Part shown: positions 1 through 9,480 of the stretch, piece after piece | Numbering within the stretch: position 1 is the stretch's first letter | Layout of the letters: each line of letters starts with the position of its first letter | NCBI GenBank assembly: GCA_959600065.1 | Contig: CAUGKZ010000003.1 | Location: 1-20,003 of the forward strand | Length of the DNA: 20,003 nt | Direction of reading: 5' to 3' | From: an uncultured Kroppenstedtia sp. | Lineage (GTDB): Bacteria; Bacillota; Bacilli; Thermoactinomycetales; DSM-45169 | Position numbers and translations under genes: made by a program | The notes under the pieces: model-generated | Database searches by the model: none | What the model saw: the letters and a program-made list of their open reading frames with translations, nothing else | What the model was told of the DNA's origin: nothing

Positions 1-345
1 TTCCTGATCATCGGATTCACCTACTTCTACACTTTTGTGCAGATCAATCCGGTGCAATTGGCGGATCAGATGAAGAAAAACGGGGGGTATATCCCCGGCA
101 TTCGTCCGGGTAAGAACACCTCGGTCTATTTGACCAGAATCATGAACCGCATCACCTTGGCTGGGGCGCTCTTCCTGGCTGCCGTCTCCATTTTGCCCGT
201 CTTTTTCACCAGTCTGGCAGGCTTGCCGCAATCCGTGCAGATCGGTGGAACCTCTCTGCTGATCGTGGTGGGGGTTGCTCTGGAGACGATGAAGACCATT
301 GAGAGCCAGCTGATTAAACGGCACTACAAAGGCTTTATCAAGTGA
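1..345 (+). CDS. secY: Preprotein translocase subunit SecY, C-terminal part (5' end outside window)
   Basis: The frame is open from base 1 and encodes about 114 residues of the SecY C-terminus. SecY is the central channel of the Sec translocon in the cytoplasmic membrane. Visible are a hydrophobic segment at the very start, the cytoplasmic-loop stretch [20 protein letters not shown] with the following IRPGKNT, two further membrane segments ([17 protein letters not shown] and a [12 protein letters not shown] region), and the basic tail ending GFIK. These match the last SecY transmembrane helices. Position directly upstream of adk and map is the standard spc-operon order in Bacilli. Only the distal part is present, so the start and full length cannot be judged. 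Confidence 0.96.
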   Translation, partial: FLIIGFTYFYTFVQINPVQLADQMKKNGGYIPGIRPGKNTSVYLTRIMNRITLAGALFLAAVSILPVFFTSLAGLPQSVQIGGTSLLIVVGVALETMKTIESQLIKRHYKGFIK

Positions 346-348
346 TCG

Positions 349-387
349 GGGTCCCGGCTGATCCAAAGGGGCATCCTCACCGGACCC
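349..387 (+). other. Possible RNA hairpin in the secY-adk spacer
   Basis: GGGTCC plus GG (349-357, with C355 bulged) can pair with CCGGACCC (380-387), enclosing a 22-nt loop. No T-run follows, so it is not a typical terminator. It lies in a 140-bp spacer (346-485) between secY and adk that otherwise shows no gene and no convincing promoter. It may be an RNA stability or processing element, or chance. Confidence 0.25.
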
Positions 388-482
388 TTCATCACGCAGC
401 CGATTCGCGGGTGGATCATCGAGCCTCATCTGTGCCGGAAGGCTGGATCCGTTCATAGCCTGCGAATCACCGGGAGGGATGA

Positions 483-1882
<1,400 letters not shown>

Positions 1883-1895
1883 AAGGTGAAGGGTG

Positions 1896-2204
1896 ATGGA
1901 TGCGATGGATGCCGAAACCCGACCTCAAAAGGGACAGGTGGTCCAGGTGTTAAGGGGTCGTGAGGCGGGGAGATATGCAGTGGTGATCGGCGTGGTTGAA
2001 CCCCACTTCGTCCTGTTGGTGGACGGGGATAAACGGAAGGTCGGCCAGGCGAAAAAGAAGAATATCAAGCATATCCAACTCACCCACTACATCGCCCGGG
2101 AAGTAGCGAATTCCTTGGAAAAGGATGGTCGGGCCGACAACGCCAAAATACGCTACGCCTTGAACCAATACCTGCTCCGGCAGGAGCGGAGAAAAGGAGA
2201 GTGA
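1896..2204 (+). CDS. KOW-domain RNA-binding protein, L14e-like (YbzG position)
   Basis: This is a small basic protein of about 102 aa. The N-terminal half looks like a KOW motif: residues around [20 protein letters not shown] form the typical beta-strand/glycine pattern seen in L14e/L24-type ribosomal proteins and NusG. A lysine-rich stretch ([16 protein letters not shown]) follows, then a helical C-terminus. The gene lies between map and infA, where many Bacilli have an uncharacterised KOW protein (ybzG in B. subtilis, from memory). I infer ribosome or RNA binding; the substrate is unknown. ATG 1896 is preferred over GTG 1893 because AAAGGTG (1882-1888) is then correctly spaced. ATG 1905 is also possible. 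Confidence 0.85.
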   Translation: MDAMDAETRPQKGQVVQVLRGREAGRYAVVIGVVEPHFVLLVDGDKRKVGQAKKKNIKHIQLTHYIAREVANSLEKDGRADNAKIRYALNQYLLRQERRKGE

Positions 2205-2208
2205 GTCA

Positions 2209-2427
2209 ATGGCCAAAGAAGATGTGATCGAAGTGGAAGGCAAGATCATCGAACCTTTGCCTAATGCGATGTTCCGAGTGGAACTGGATAACGGTCATAA
2301 AGTCCTCGCCCACGTTTCTGGGAAAATCCGTATGCACTTTATCCGGATTCTGCCGGGGGACCGAGTGACGGTCCAGCTCTCCCCGTATGACTTAAGCCGC
2401 GGCCGGATCACCTACCGCTATAAGTGA
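2209..2427 (+). CDS. infA: Translation initiation factor IF-1
   Basis: IF-1 is a 72-aa single OB-fold protein that binds the 30S A-site and assists IF-2 and IF-3 in initiation. The family core is evident: [55 protein letters not shown] and the C-terminal GRITYRYK. Length is exactly that of the B. subtilis protein. The start follows the upstream stop by four bases, with GGAGAG overlapping the end of the KOW gene, so translation is probably coupled. Confidence 0.98.
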   Translation: MAKEDVIEVEGKIIEPLPNAMFRVELDNGHKVLAHVSGKIRMHFIRILPGDRVTVQLSPYDLSRGRITYRYK

Positions 2428-2640
<213 letters not shown>

Positions 2641-2658
2641 GATAGGAGGTGTTCACCA

Positions 2659-3027
2659 TTGGCTCGTATTTCGGGTATTGACCTCCCCCGCGACAAGCGA
2701 GTGGAAGTAGCGTTGACCTACATCTTCGGGATCGGTCGTTCTCGTGCCAAAGAAATCCTGAAGGAAACCGAGATCAACCCTGACACTCGGGTCCGTGATC
2801 TGACGGAAGATGAAGTTTCTAAGCTTCGTAGCACCATCGACAAAAATCTGGTGGTGGAAGGGGACTTGCGCCGTGAAGTCGCCCTCAACATCAAGCGGCT
2901 GGTAGAGATCGGTTCCTACCGTGGAATCCGCCACCGCCGTGGACTGCCAGTCCGGGGTCAGAAGAGCAAAACCAACGCGCGGACCCGTAAAGGTCCCCGT
3001 CGGACAGTCGCCAACAAGAAAAAATAA
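2659..3027 (+). CDS. rpsM: 30S ribosomal protein S13
   Basis: S13 sits in the head of the small subunit and contacts P-site tRNA and the B1 intersubunit bridges. The protein (122 aa, usual length 121-122) starts [20 protein letters not shown], contains the helix-two-turn-helix region and the hallmark [15 protein letters not shown], and ends in a lysine/arginine tail (RTVANKKK). It starts with TTG, preceded by a strong ATAGGAGGTG site (2642-2651). Confidence 0.98.
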   Translation: MARISGIDLPRDKRVEVALTYIFGIGRSRAKEILKETEINPDTRVRDLTEDEVSKLRSTIDKNLVVEGDLRREVALNIKRLVEIGSYRGIRHRRGLPVRGQKSKTNARTRKGPRRTVANKKK

Positions 3028-3048
3028 CCGAGGTAAGGAGGGAGAAGA

Positions 3049-3450
3049 ATGGCTGCTAAGAAACGGACAACGAACCAGCGCGTGAAACGCCGTGCACGTA
3101 AAAATATTGAATCGGGCGCGGTGCATATCCGCTCCACCTTCAACAACACGATTGTGACCATCACGGATCGGCGGGGGAACACCATCTCCTGGGCTAGCTC
3201 TGGCACTCTCGGTTTCAAAGGATCTCGCAAGAGTACACCCTTTGCTGCACAGATGGCTGCGGAAGCCGCTGCCAAAGAAGCGATGGAGCACGGCTTAAAA
3301 AGCGTCGAAGTGACGGTAAAAGGACCGGGGGCCGGTCGAGAAGCGGCGATCCGTTCTCTGCAGGCTGCCGGGCTGGAAGTCAGTCTGATTAAAGACGTCA
3401 CCCCGATCCCCCACAACGGTTGCCGCCCACCAAAGCGTCGCCGTGTCTGA
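3049..3450 (+). CDS. rpsK: 30S ribosomal protein S11
   Basis: S11 is part of the platform of the small subunit. The 133-aa protein carries the family marks [35 protein letters not shown] and [13 protein letters not shown], and ends [14 protein letters not shown]. The ATG is preceded by AAGGAGGG. It lies 21 bp after rpsM in the alpha-operon order. Confidence 0.98.
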   Translation: MAAKKRTTNQRVKRRARKNIESGAVHIRSTFNNTIVTITDRRGNTISWASSGTLGFKGSRKSTPFAAQMAAEAAAKEAMEHGLKSVEVTVKGPGAGREAAIRSLQAAGLEVSLIKDVTPIPHNGCRPPKRRRV

Positions 3451-3485
3451 TGCGTGACGCGGGTTGATTCCGGGATTGGCGTTGG

Positions 3486-3513
3486 TTTATACTGGTAGAA
3501 CTATGTGTATAAT
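3486..3513 (+). promoter_or_regulatory. Possible internal promoter upstream of rpoA
   Basis: The 189-bp rpsK-rpoA spacer contains a perfect -10 hexamer TATAAT (3508-3513). The best -35 at useful distance is weak (TTTATA at 3486-3491, 16-bp spacing; TTGGTT at 3482-3487 gives 20). An internal promoter would allow rpoA-rplQ to be expressed apart from the upstream ribosomal genes. I rate it as tentative because of the poor -35. Confidence 0.35.
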
Positions 3514-3639
3514 GGTACTGGACAAATTTATTGGTTGGTTTACCCAACGATCCATCGGCCGGGAACACGCATAGATTTTCACCACGATTGACTGAAGACC
3601 ACCCGGAATGCGACGTTCTGAAGGAGGGTTTCAAACCGT

Positions 3640-4584
3640 ATGATTGAAATCGAGAAGCCGAAAATTGAAACCGTGGAAATCGGCGACGACGGCCGCTACG
3701 GAAAATTTGTCGTGGAACCCTTGGAACGCGGATACGGCACCACCCTTGGCAATTCACTCCGACGCATCTTGCTGTCATCTTTGCCTGGTGCGGCAGTCAC
3801 CTCGATCCAGATTGACGGAGTTCTGCACGAGTTTTCCACAATTCCCGGGGTGGTGGAGGATGTTACGGAGATCATCCTCAATCTGAAGCATCTGTCTCTC
3901 AAGATTCACTCTGATGAAGAGAAAGTCTTGGAGATTGATGTGGAGGGTGGCGGGGATGTGAAGGCCGGAGATATCCGGGCTGATTCCGATGTGGAAATTC
4001 TTAACCCGGATCTTCATATCGCCACTTTAGCCAGTGATGGGCGCCTTCACGTCCGTATGACTGCTGACCGCGGCCGGGGTTATGTGCCGGCGGATCGAAA
4101 TAAACGGGAGGAGCAGACCATCGGGGTGATCCCGATCGACTCGCTCTATACTCCCATCAAACGTGTCAACTATCAGGTGGAAAACACTCGGGTTGGCCAA
4201 GTGACCAACTACGACAAACTGACGCTGGAGGTATGGACGGACGGGAGTCTTCATCCCGACGAATCCGTCAGCCTCGGCGCCAAAATCATGACGGAACATC
4301 TGATGCTCTTCGTCGGTCTGACCGAAGAAGCCCAAGACGCCGAAATCATGGTGGAAAAGGAAGAAGACAAAAAAGAGAAGGTCATGGAAATGACCATCGA
4401 AGAGCTGGATCTCTCCGTCCGATCCTACAACTGTCTCAAGCGGGCCGGCATCAACACCGTCCAAGAGCTGACACAGAAGACGGAAGAAGACATGATGAAG
4501 GTTCGCAATCTGGGGCGTAAATCGCTGGAAGAAGTGCAGGAGAAACTCGCAGAATTGGGACTCTCCCTGCGCAGCGATGAGTGA
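3640..4584 (+). CDS. rpoA: DNA-directed RNA polymerase subunit alpha
   Basis: This is the alpha subunit that nucleates RNA polymerase assembly and contacts UP elements and activators. The 314-aa protein has the N-terminal assembly domain (residues about 1-230, with [20 protein letters not shown] and the [19 protein letters not shown] stretch). An acidic/lysine linker follows ([10 protein letters not shown], about 240), then the C-terminal domain with two helix-hairpin-helix-like elements ([20 protein letters not shown] and [15 protein letters not shown]). B. subtilis alpha is also 314 aa. AGGAGG (3622-3627) precedes the ATG by 12 bases, a rather long spacing. Confidence 0.99.
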   Translation: MIEIEKPKIETVEIGDDGRYGKFVVEPLERGYGTTLGNSLRRILLSSLPGAAVTSIQIDGVLHEFSTIPGVVEDVTEIILNLKHLSLKIHSDEEKVLEIDVEGGGDVKAGDIRADSDVEILNPDLHIATLASDGRLHVRMTADRGRGYVPADRNKREEQTIGVIPIDSLYTPIKRVNYQVENTRVGQVTNYDKLTLEVWTDGSLHPDESVSLGAKIMTEHLMLFVGLTEEAQDAEIMVEKEEDKKEKVMEMTIEELDLSVRSYNCLKRAGINTVQELTQKTEEDMMKVRNLGRKSLEEVQEKLAELGLSLRSDE

Positions 4585-4615
4585 TCGCAATCTCTAAAAG
4601 AGGGAGGGGAAATCC

Positions 4616-5005
4616 ATGGCATACTCCAAGCTGGGTCGCAACTCAAGTGCACGGAAAGCTCTGCTTCGTGACCTCGTGACTGACCTGATCATCCATGAGC
4701 GGATCGAAACGACTGAGTCCAGAGCGAAGGAAGCTCGTTCCATTGCCGATAAAATGATTACCCTGGCAAAACGGGGCGACCTCCACGCTCGCCGTCAGGC
4801 AGCCTCCTTTGTTCGTAACAATCGTTCCCGGACGGAACGGGAGGGAGAGCAGGACAACCACGAAAAGGTGGATGCAGTGAAAAAGTTGTTTGATGAAGTG
4901 GGTCCCCGTTATGAAGAGCGCAACGGTGGATATACCCGCATCATTAAAATCGGGCCGCGCCGCGGGGACGGAACGGAAATGGTTTATCTCGAATTAGTGG
5001 AGTAA
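4616..5005 (+). CDS. rplQ: 50S ribosomal protein L17 with a short insertion
   Basis: L17 lies near the polypeptide exit tunnel of the large subunit. The N-terminus ([23 protein letters not shown]), the [20 protein letters not shown] region, [19 protein letters not shown] and the C-terminal [14 protein letters not shown] are diagnostic. At 129 aa it is about nine residues longer than B. subtilis L17. The extra length falls in the hydrophilic loop around residues 65-83 ([15 protein letters not shown]). The SD is GGGAGGGG just before the ATG. It is the last gene of the superoperon and is followed by a terminator. Confidence 0.98.
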   Translation: MAYSKLGRNSSARKALLRDLVTDLIIHERIETTESRAKEARSIADKMITLAKRGDLHARRQAASFVRNNRSRTEREGEQDNHEKVDAVKKLFDEVGPRYEERNGGYTRIIKIGPRRGDGTEMVYLELVE

Positions 5006-5032
5006 GAAAATCATTTTTCTGGAACAAAGGGA

Positions 5033-5076
5033 GAGGGCAGGATCGTTCCGGTCCTGAAATCTGCCCTTTTTTCTTT
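5033..5076 (+). terminator. Rho-independent terminator after rplQ
   Basis: GGGCAG (5035-5040) pairs with CTGCCC (5061-5066). Nested inside, GATCG pairs with CGGTC across a TTC loop. A T-run TTTTTTCTTT (5067-5076) follows directly. It lies 27 bp past the rplQ stop and separates the ribosomal superoperon from ecfA1. Confidence 0.85.
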
Positions 5077-5108
5077 ATGGAGAAATATAGGTTCCTGAGG
5101 TGGATAAG

Positions 5109-5960
5109 ATGGCGCCAATCCTGCAGTTGGACGGGGTAGGTTTTCATTATGATTCCCCGGGGGAAGGAATTGATCCGGAATGGATCCTCACCGGATTGAA
5201 TCTTCAGGTGGAGCCTGGAGAATATCTGGCTGTCATGGGACCCAATGGCTCTGGGAAATCCACCCTTGCTAAACTGCTAAACGGATTGTTGACTCCCGTT
5301 GTAGGGAAAGTCCACGTAGGAGAACTGGACCCTACAAACGATCAGGACTTGTCGCAAATCCGTCGCAAAGTAGGGATGGTTTTTCAAAATCCAGATAATC
5401 AGATCGTGGGGACGACAGTGAAGGATGATGTGGCCTTTGGCATGGAAAATCTGGGGGTCCCGCGGGAACAGATGTTGCTCCGGATCCGTCAGGTATTGGC
5501 ACGCACGGGTTTGACGGGATTAGAGGAGGCTTCTCCTCATCATCTCTCTGGGGGGCAGAAGCAACGACTAGCCATCGCCGGGGTGATCGCCATGCAGCCG
5601 GAGGTGATCATCTTCGATGAATCCACTTCCATGCTGGATCCCTTAGGGCGGCGGGAAGTGCTGCAAGTGATGGGGGAACTTCATCGCAGAGGAACCACCC
5701 TCATCCATATCACTCATTCCGCTCAAGAAGCTTATCGTGCAGAGCGGGTGTTGGTTCTGGTGGGGGGAGAATCCCAATGGGACGGGCCCCCCGCTCAGTT
5801 GTTCCGCAAAGGGGAACAGTTGGCTAATTGGTCCCTTGAGATGCCGATTGCAGCAGAATTAAAGGAACGGCTTCGGCGCCGGGGCATGCCCATCAAGGAA
5901 GAGATCACCGGGATGGAAGAGCTGGTGGATGATCTATGGACATTGTTATCCAAGACTTGA
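5109..5960 (+). CDS. ecfA1: ECF transporter ATPase EcfA1
   Basis: This is one of two ATPases of the shared energy-coupling factor module, which powers vitamin/metal uptake through interchangeable S components. Visible are Walker A GPNGSGKST (residues 44-52), Q-loop VFQNPDNQIVGTT, signature LSGGQKQR, Walker B VIIFDESTSMLDP with catalytic E, and H-loop ITHS. The Q-loop PDNQ sequence is typical of EcfA1. ATG 5109 is chosen over the in-frame GTG 5100 because GAGGTGG (5097-5103) overlaps the GTG but is well placed for the ATG. About 283 aa. It overlaps ecfA2 by 25 bases. No clear promoter lies in the short gap after the rplQ terminator. Confidence 0.96.
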   Translation: MAPILQLDGVGFHYDSPGEGIDPEWILTGLNLQVEPGEYLAVMGPNGSGKSTLAKLLNGLLTPVVGKVHVGELDPTNDQDLSQIRRKVGMVFQNPDNQIVGTTVKDDVAFGMENLGVPREQMLLRIRQVLARTGLTGLEEASPHHLSGGQKQRLAIAGVIAMQPEVIIFDESTSMLDPLGRREVLQVMGELHRRGTTLIHITHSAQEAYRAERVLVLVGGESQWDGPPAQLFRKGEQLANWSLEMPIAAELKERLRRRGMPIKEEITGMEELVDDLWTLLSKT

Positions 5961-6799
5961 CCCATATCTATATGGTTGGCACTCCCTTTGAACAGATCGC
6001 TTTGTCGGGGGTAGAGTTGGAGATCCCTTCGGGAGGGATCGTATCCGTGGTGGGCGCTACCGGCTCGGGAAAATCCACCTTGATTCAGCATATTGCCGGT
6101 CTGTTGCCCCCTACCGGGGGACGGATTCGAGTGGGAGAGGTGGAGATCAGCCCCGACAGTCGGGATTTGTCCGCACTTAGAGGCCGGGTGGGGGTGGTGT
6201 TTCAATATCCGGAACACCAGCTGTTTGAGGAAACCGTAGCTAAGGATGTTGCCTATGGTCCGCGAAATCTGGGCCTGAGTGACAGGGAAGTGGATCGGCG
6301 CGTGGAGCAATCTCTGGACTGGGTGGGACTGAGCCTGGACTTATCCAAGCGCTCACCCTTTCAGTTAAGTGGTGGCCAAATGCGTCGGGTGGCTGTAGCT
6401 GGTGTATTGGCGATGCAACCCGAGATCCTGATATTGGATGAACCGACGGCAGGATTGGATCCTGTCGGACAACGTGAGCTTTTGAACCGGATCTACGCTT
6501 TGCACCGGGAGCGGGGGATGACGGTGATTCTCGTCTCCCACAGCATGGAGGAGGCGGCTCAGTACGCAGAAAAGATCTTTGTCATGCATCAGGGAAAAAT
6601 GGCCTTTGCAGGAACCCCGGCTGAAGTCTTCTCCCAAGGGGAGCAGTTGGAAGAGTGGGGCTTGGAAGTGCCGGAGGTGGCGCAATTGACGCTTCGCCTT
6701 AATCAAAAGTTGGATCCGCCATTGCCGGCGGGACTGTTGACCCTGGATGCACTGGAACGAGAGATCCTCTTCCGTTGGAAACGGGGGCGAACCCGTTGA
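5936..6799 (+). CDS. ecfA2: ECF transporter ATPase EcfA2
   Basis: This is the second ATPase of the ECF module, 287 aa. Visible are Walker A GATGSGKST, Q-loop VFQYPEHQLFEET, signature LSGGQMRR, Walker B ILILDEPTAGLDP and H-loop LVSHSMEE. The PEHQLFEETV Q-loop and LSGGQMRRVA are EcfA2 hallmarks and distinguish it from EcfA1. Its start lies 25 bases inside ecfA1, and its stop TGA (6797-6799) overlaps the ATG of ecfT. The ATPase pair is therefore probably translated as a coupled unit, suiting the 1:1:1 heterotrimer with EcfT. Confidence 0.96.
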   Translation: MDIVIQDLTHIYMVGTPFEQIALSGVELEIPSGGIVSVVGATGSGKSTLIQHIAGLLPPTGGRIRVGEVEISPDSRDLSALRGRVGVVFQYPEHQLFEETVAKDVAYGPRNLGLSDREVDRRVEQSLDWVGLSLDLSKRSPFQLSGGQMRRVAVAGVLAMQPEILILDEPTAGLDPVGQRELLNRIYALHRERGMTVILVSHSMEEAAQYAEKIFVMHQGKMAFAGTPAEVFSQGEQLEEWGLEVPEVAQLTLRLNQKLDPPLPAGLLTLDALEREILFRWKRGRTR

Positions 6800-7593
6800 T
6801 GCAAAATCCCATTCTGGGACAATACGTACCGGGTGACTCCCCTCTGCACAGGTTGGATCCCCGAGCCAAGCTACTGTTCGTCTTCAGCTTTATGGTTGTG
6901 GTCTTCCTCGCCAATAATGGGGCTAGCTATGGCTTGCTGGCAGGTCTGACAGTAGGGGCGCTGGTAGGGTCCGGTGTTCCCCTGAGAAACATCCTGCGGG
7001 GGTTGAAGCCGATTCTGTACCTGATCTTGCTGACGGGGATTCTCCATCTTTGGTTGACCCAGGGTGGAGGGGTGATTCTGGAATGGGGGCCCCTCGTGAT
7101 CCATAAAAATGGAGCTCTGCAAGCGGTCTGGATCTCCCTGCGTTTTCTCATCTTGATTCTGATGGGGACCTTGCTAACTCTGACCACTTCCCCCATCGCC
7201 TTGACAGATGGCCTAGAACGTCTCTTATCTCCGTTAACCCGATTTGGCGTTCCCGCCCATGAATTGGCATTGATGATGTCGATCGCCCTTCGCTTTATCC
7301 CTACCTTATGGGAAGAGACGGATAAAATTATCAAAGCGCAGCGGGCGCGGGGGGCGGACTTTGAAAGTGGGGGACTGTTTAAGCGAGCCAAAAGCTATCT
7401 TCCAGTCCTGATCCCGTTATTTATCTCCTCTTTTCGCAGGGCGGAAGATCTGGCCTTGGCGATGGAAGCCCGCGGCTACAGAGGGGGCAGAGGGCGGACG
7501 CGGATCCGGGAGTTACATTGGGGAAGAGCGGATACGGTCACTCTGTTGCTATTGGCTCTGCTCACGGTGGGATTAGTATGGTTGCGGGACTGA
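6799..7593 (+). CDS. ecfT: ECF transporter transmembrane component EcfT
   Basis: EcfT is the membrane scaffold that links the two ATPases to substrate-binding S components. The N-terminus QNPILGQYVPGDSPLHRLDP is strongly conserved in EcfT. Several hydrophobic helices follow (about residues 25-60, 70-90, 105-125, 245-262). The two coupling-helix ARG motifs are seen as AQRARGADFE and AMEARGYRGG. ATG 6799 gives 264 aa, the normal size, and a TGATG overlap with ecfA2. An upstream in-frame TTG (6775) would add eight residues lying inside ecfA2 and is disfavoured. No S component lies here, as expected for a group II ECF system. Confidence 0.95.
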   Translation: MQNPILGQYVPGDSPLHRLDPRAKLLFVFSFMVVVFLANNGASYGLLAGLTVGALVGSGVPLRNILRGLKPILYLILLTGILHLWLTQGGGVILEWGPLVIHKNGALQAVWISLRFLILILMGTLLTLTTSPIALTDGLERLLSPLTRFGVPAHELALMMSIALRFIPTLWEETDKIIKAQRARGADFESGGLFKRAKSYLPVLIPLFISSFRRAEDLALAMEARGYRGGRGRTRIRELHWGRADTVTLLLLALLTVGLVWLRD

Positions 7594-7609
7594 CGGGAGG
7601 GAGTCGACT

Positions 7610-8368
7610 GTGGGTAAAATCAAACTGACGGTAGCTTATGACGGCACCGACTTTTCCGGCTTTCAGCGTCAGCCGGGAAAACGGACCGTACAAGGAACCT
7701 TGGAAAAGCTCCTCACTCGTGTGACTGGAGAGAGCATCTCTGTCATCGGGTCCGGGCGCACAGATGCCGGAGTTCATGCACTGGGGCAAGTCATTCATTT
7801 CAAAACCTCGGTTCCGATTCCGACAGAGCGCTGGGTACGTCTGCTCAACGCTTCCCTCCCGCGGGATTTGCTGGTGACAGAGGCGAATGAGGTTCCTCTG
7901 GAATTTCACGCCCAACATGACGCCTGTTGGAAACATTACCGCTATACGATTGATACATCCTCGCTACCCGATCTTTTCCGTCGCCGGTATCAAACTCATT
8001 ATCCCTACCCTCTCTCCTGTGTCCGTATGCAGAGGGCGACCGGATACGTGTTGGGCACTCATGACTTTACTTCTTTTTCCGCAGCTCGGGCTCAGGTGAA
8101 GGATCGGAGAAGGACTTTATATCGCTGTGAAGTGAAGGAAGTGGACCCCGGGATTTTCTCCATGGAAGTGGTGGGAAACGGTTTTCTTTACCATATGGTA
8201 CGAATCCTCACGGGAACCCTGGTAGAGATCGGAGCCGGGAAAATCTCCCCTGAAGAAATGGGGGAGATCCTGCAGGCGAAAGACCGATCCGTTGCAGGGA
8301 AAACCTTTCCTCCAGAGGGCTTGACCCTGATGAAAGTGGGTTACACCCCCTGGAGCGGGAAACCGTGA
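7610..8368 (+). CDS. truA: tRNA pseudouridine(38-40) synthase TruA
   Basis: TruA converts uridines 38-40 of the tRNA anticodon arm to pseudouridine. The protein (252 aa) opens with the family's KLTVAYDGTDFSGFQRQP. The catalytic aspartate is D52 in GSGRTDAGVHALGQV. FLYHMVRILTGTLVEIGAGK near the C-terminus is a second TruA signature. It starts with GTG, 16 bp after ecfT, with GGGAGGGAG as SD, so it is probably co-transcribed with the ecf genes. The same order, rplQ-ecfA1-ecfA2-ecfT-truA-rplM-rpsI, occurs in B. subtilis. Confidence 0.97.
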   Translation: MGKIKLTVAYDGTDFSGFQRQPGKRTVQGTLEKLLTRVTGESISVIGSGRTDAGVHALGQVIHFKTSVPIPTERWVRLLNASLPRDLLVTEANEVPLEFHAQHDACWKHYRYTIDTSSLPDLFRRRYQTHYPYPLSCVRMQRATGYVLGTHDFTSFSAARAQVKDRRRTLYRCEVKEVDPGIFSMEVVGNGFLYHMVRILTGTLVEIGAGKISPEEMGEILQAKDRSVAGKTFPPEGLTLMKVGYTPWSGKP

Positions 8369-8381
8369 AAAATCCCATCTC

Positions 8382-8410
8382 TTGACTTCTCACCCTTGTT
8401 GGTGTAATAT
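8382..8410 (+). promoter_or_regulatory. Sigma-A-type promoter of rplM-rpsI
   Basis: TTGACT (8382-8387), a 17-bp spacer and TAATAT (8405-8410) give a near-consensus housekeeping promoter. It starts 13 bp past the truA stop. The predicted start near 8417 leaves a leader of about 100 nt before rplM. Confidence 0.82.
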
Positions 8411-8416
8411 GAGCGT

Positions 8417-8507
8417 TGGTATTTTTCCACTTGCCCCGGTGGAAACATGTTCGGCGCACGGTTGAAAAAAATGTTGGGATGTTATAGATTTATCTGTCTC
8501 TGATACG
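8417..8507 (+). ncRNA. rplM 5' leader, candidate L13-leader regulatory RNA
   Basis: The transcript expected from the promoter at 8382-8410 has an untranslated leader. Near its 5' end TTTCCAC (8424-8430) and GTGGAAA (8439-8445) form a perfect 7-bp hairpin with an 8-nt loop. Bacilli carry a known autoregulatory L13 leader motif at this position. Assignment rests on position and this hairpin only. I cannot test the covariance model, and I see no terminator in the leader. Confidence 0.45.
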
Positions 8508-8520
8508 AGGAGGGAAAATG

Positions 8521-8958
8521 ATGCGAACCACATACATGGCCAAACCGAACCAGGTGGAACGGAAATGGGTAGTGGTTGACGTTGCGGATCAGCCCCTGGG
8601 TCGCGTCGCCACGGAAGTGGCCACCCTGTTGCGGGGGAAACATAAGCCGGAATATACGCCTCACGTGGATACCGGTGATTTCGTAATTGTCATCAACGCT
8701 TCCAAAGTTCGCTTGACTGGCAAAAAAGCGGAGCAGAAAATGTATTATCGTCACTCGGGTTATCCAGGTGGAATCAAAGCCGTTTCCGCCGGTGATCTCC
8801 GAGAAAACCGTCCGGATCGCATGATCGAACAGGCTGTTAAAGGCATGTTGCCGAAGAATTCCCTTGGACGGCAGCAATTAAAGAAATTGAAAGTATATGC
8901 GGGATCGGAACATCCCCATGAAGCGCAAAAACCCGAAAAATGGGAAGTCAGAGGATAA
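8521..8958 (+). CDS. rplM: 50S ribosomal protein L13
   Basis: L13 is an early-assembly protein of the large subunit. The N-terminus [20 protein letters not shown], then [15 protein letters not shown], the [19 protein letters not shown] region and [20 protein letters not shown] are diagnostic. ATG 8521 gives 145 aa, the B. subtilis length. The adjacent ATG 8518 is too close to GAGGAGGG (8507-8514). It is co-transcribed with rpsI (19-bp gap). Confidence 0.98.
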   Translation: MRTTYMAKPNQVERKWVVVDVADQPLGRVATEVATLLRGKHKPEYTPHVDTGDFVIVINASKVRLTGKKAEQKMYYRHSGYPGGIKAVSAGDLRENRPDRMIEQAVKGMLPKNSLGRQQLKKLKVYAGSEHPHEAQKPEKWEVRG

Positions 8959-8977
8959 GTAAAGGAGGGAACTGATT

Positions 8978-9370
8978 TTGGCACAAGTCCAATTTAATGG
9001 CACCGGCCGTCGCAAGGAGTCTGTCGCCCGTGTCCGCTTGGTGCCCGGTGATGGTCGCGTGGTGATCAACGGTCGGGACATGGACACCTATTTCGGACTA
9101 GAAACCCTGAAAGCGATTGTGAAACAACCCTTGGTTCTGACCGATACGGTGAATCGCTATGATGTCCTCGTCAATGTGGACGGTGGAGGTTTCACCGGTC
9201 AAGCTGGAGCGATTCGCCACGGAATCGCCCGGGCCCTCCTGAAAGTGGACCCGGAATTGCGCTCGACGCTTAAAAAAGCCGGCTTTCTGACACGGGACCC
9301 GCGGATGAAAGAACGGAAAAAGTATGGTCTCAAAAAGGCTCGCCGCGCTCCCCAATTCTCCAAACGGTAA
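8978..9370 (+). CDS. rpsI: 30S ribosomal protein S9
   Basis: S9 lies in the small-subunit head, and its C-terminal tail reaches the P-site tRNA. The 130-aa protein shows [19 protein letters not shown], the [20 protein letters not shown] region and the conserved tail ending RRAPQFSKR, including the terminal SKR that contacts tRNA. It starts with TTG after AAAGGAGGG (8961-8969). It is followed by a strong terminator. Confidence 0.98.
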   Translation: MAQVQFNGTGRRKESVARVRLVPGDGRVVINGRDMDTYFGLETLKAIVKQPLVLTDTVNRYDVLVNVDGGGFTGQAGAIRHGIARALLKVDPELRSTLKKAGFLTRDPRMKERKKYGLKKARRAPQFSKR

Positions 9371-9387
9371 ATGGTATATCGAAAGTC

Positions 9388-9409
9388 CCCGCCTTTGGCG
9401 GGTTTTTTT
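9388..9409 (+). terminator. Rho-independent terminator after rpsI
   Basis: CCCGCC (9388-9393), loop TTT, GGCGGG (9397-9402), then seven T's (9403-9409). It lies 18 bp after the rpsI stop and ends the rplM-rpsI unit. Confidence 0.92.
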
Positions 9410-9432
9410 AATGCCTGATTTTACAAAAGTAA

Positions 9433-9479
9433 CCCCTGAACTCTCCGGCAACACTATGGGTACTCCGAACAGGGGGGTT
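9433..9479 (+). promoter_or_regulatory. Possible hairpin sequestering the ribosome site of the ybaK-like gene
   Basis: CCCCTG (9433-9438) can pair with CAGGGG (9470-9475), or AACCCC (9431-9436) with GGGGTT (9474-9479). Either pairing hides the only Shine-Dalgarno-like run (AGGGGGG, 9471-9477) before the ATG at 9481. This may limit translation of the gene. It is a prediction from pairing only. Confidence 0.3.
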
Positions 9480-9480
9480 C

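Noticed and set aside
2653..3291. Long minus-strand frame opposite rpsM and rpsK (212 codons), and similar ones opposite rpoA and salA
   Set aside because: They are antisense shadows of strongly conserved genes; the long opening follows from codon bias on the real strand.
6775..6798. TTG start extending EcfT by eight residues
   Set aside because: The ATG at 6799 overlaps the ecfA2 stop and matches the usual EcfT N-terminus and length.
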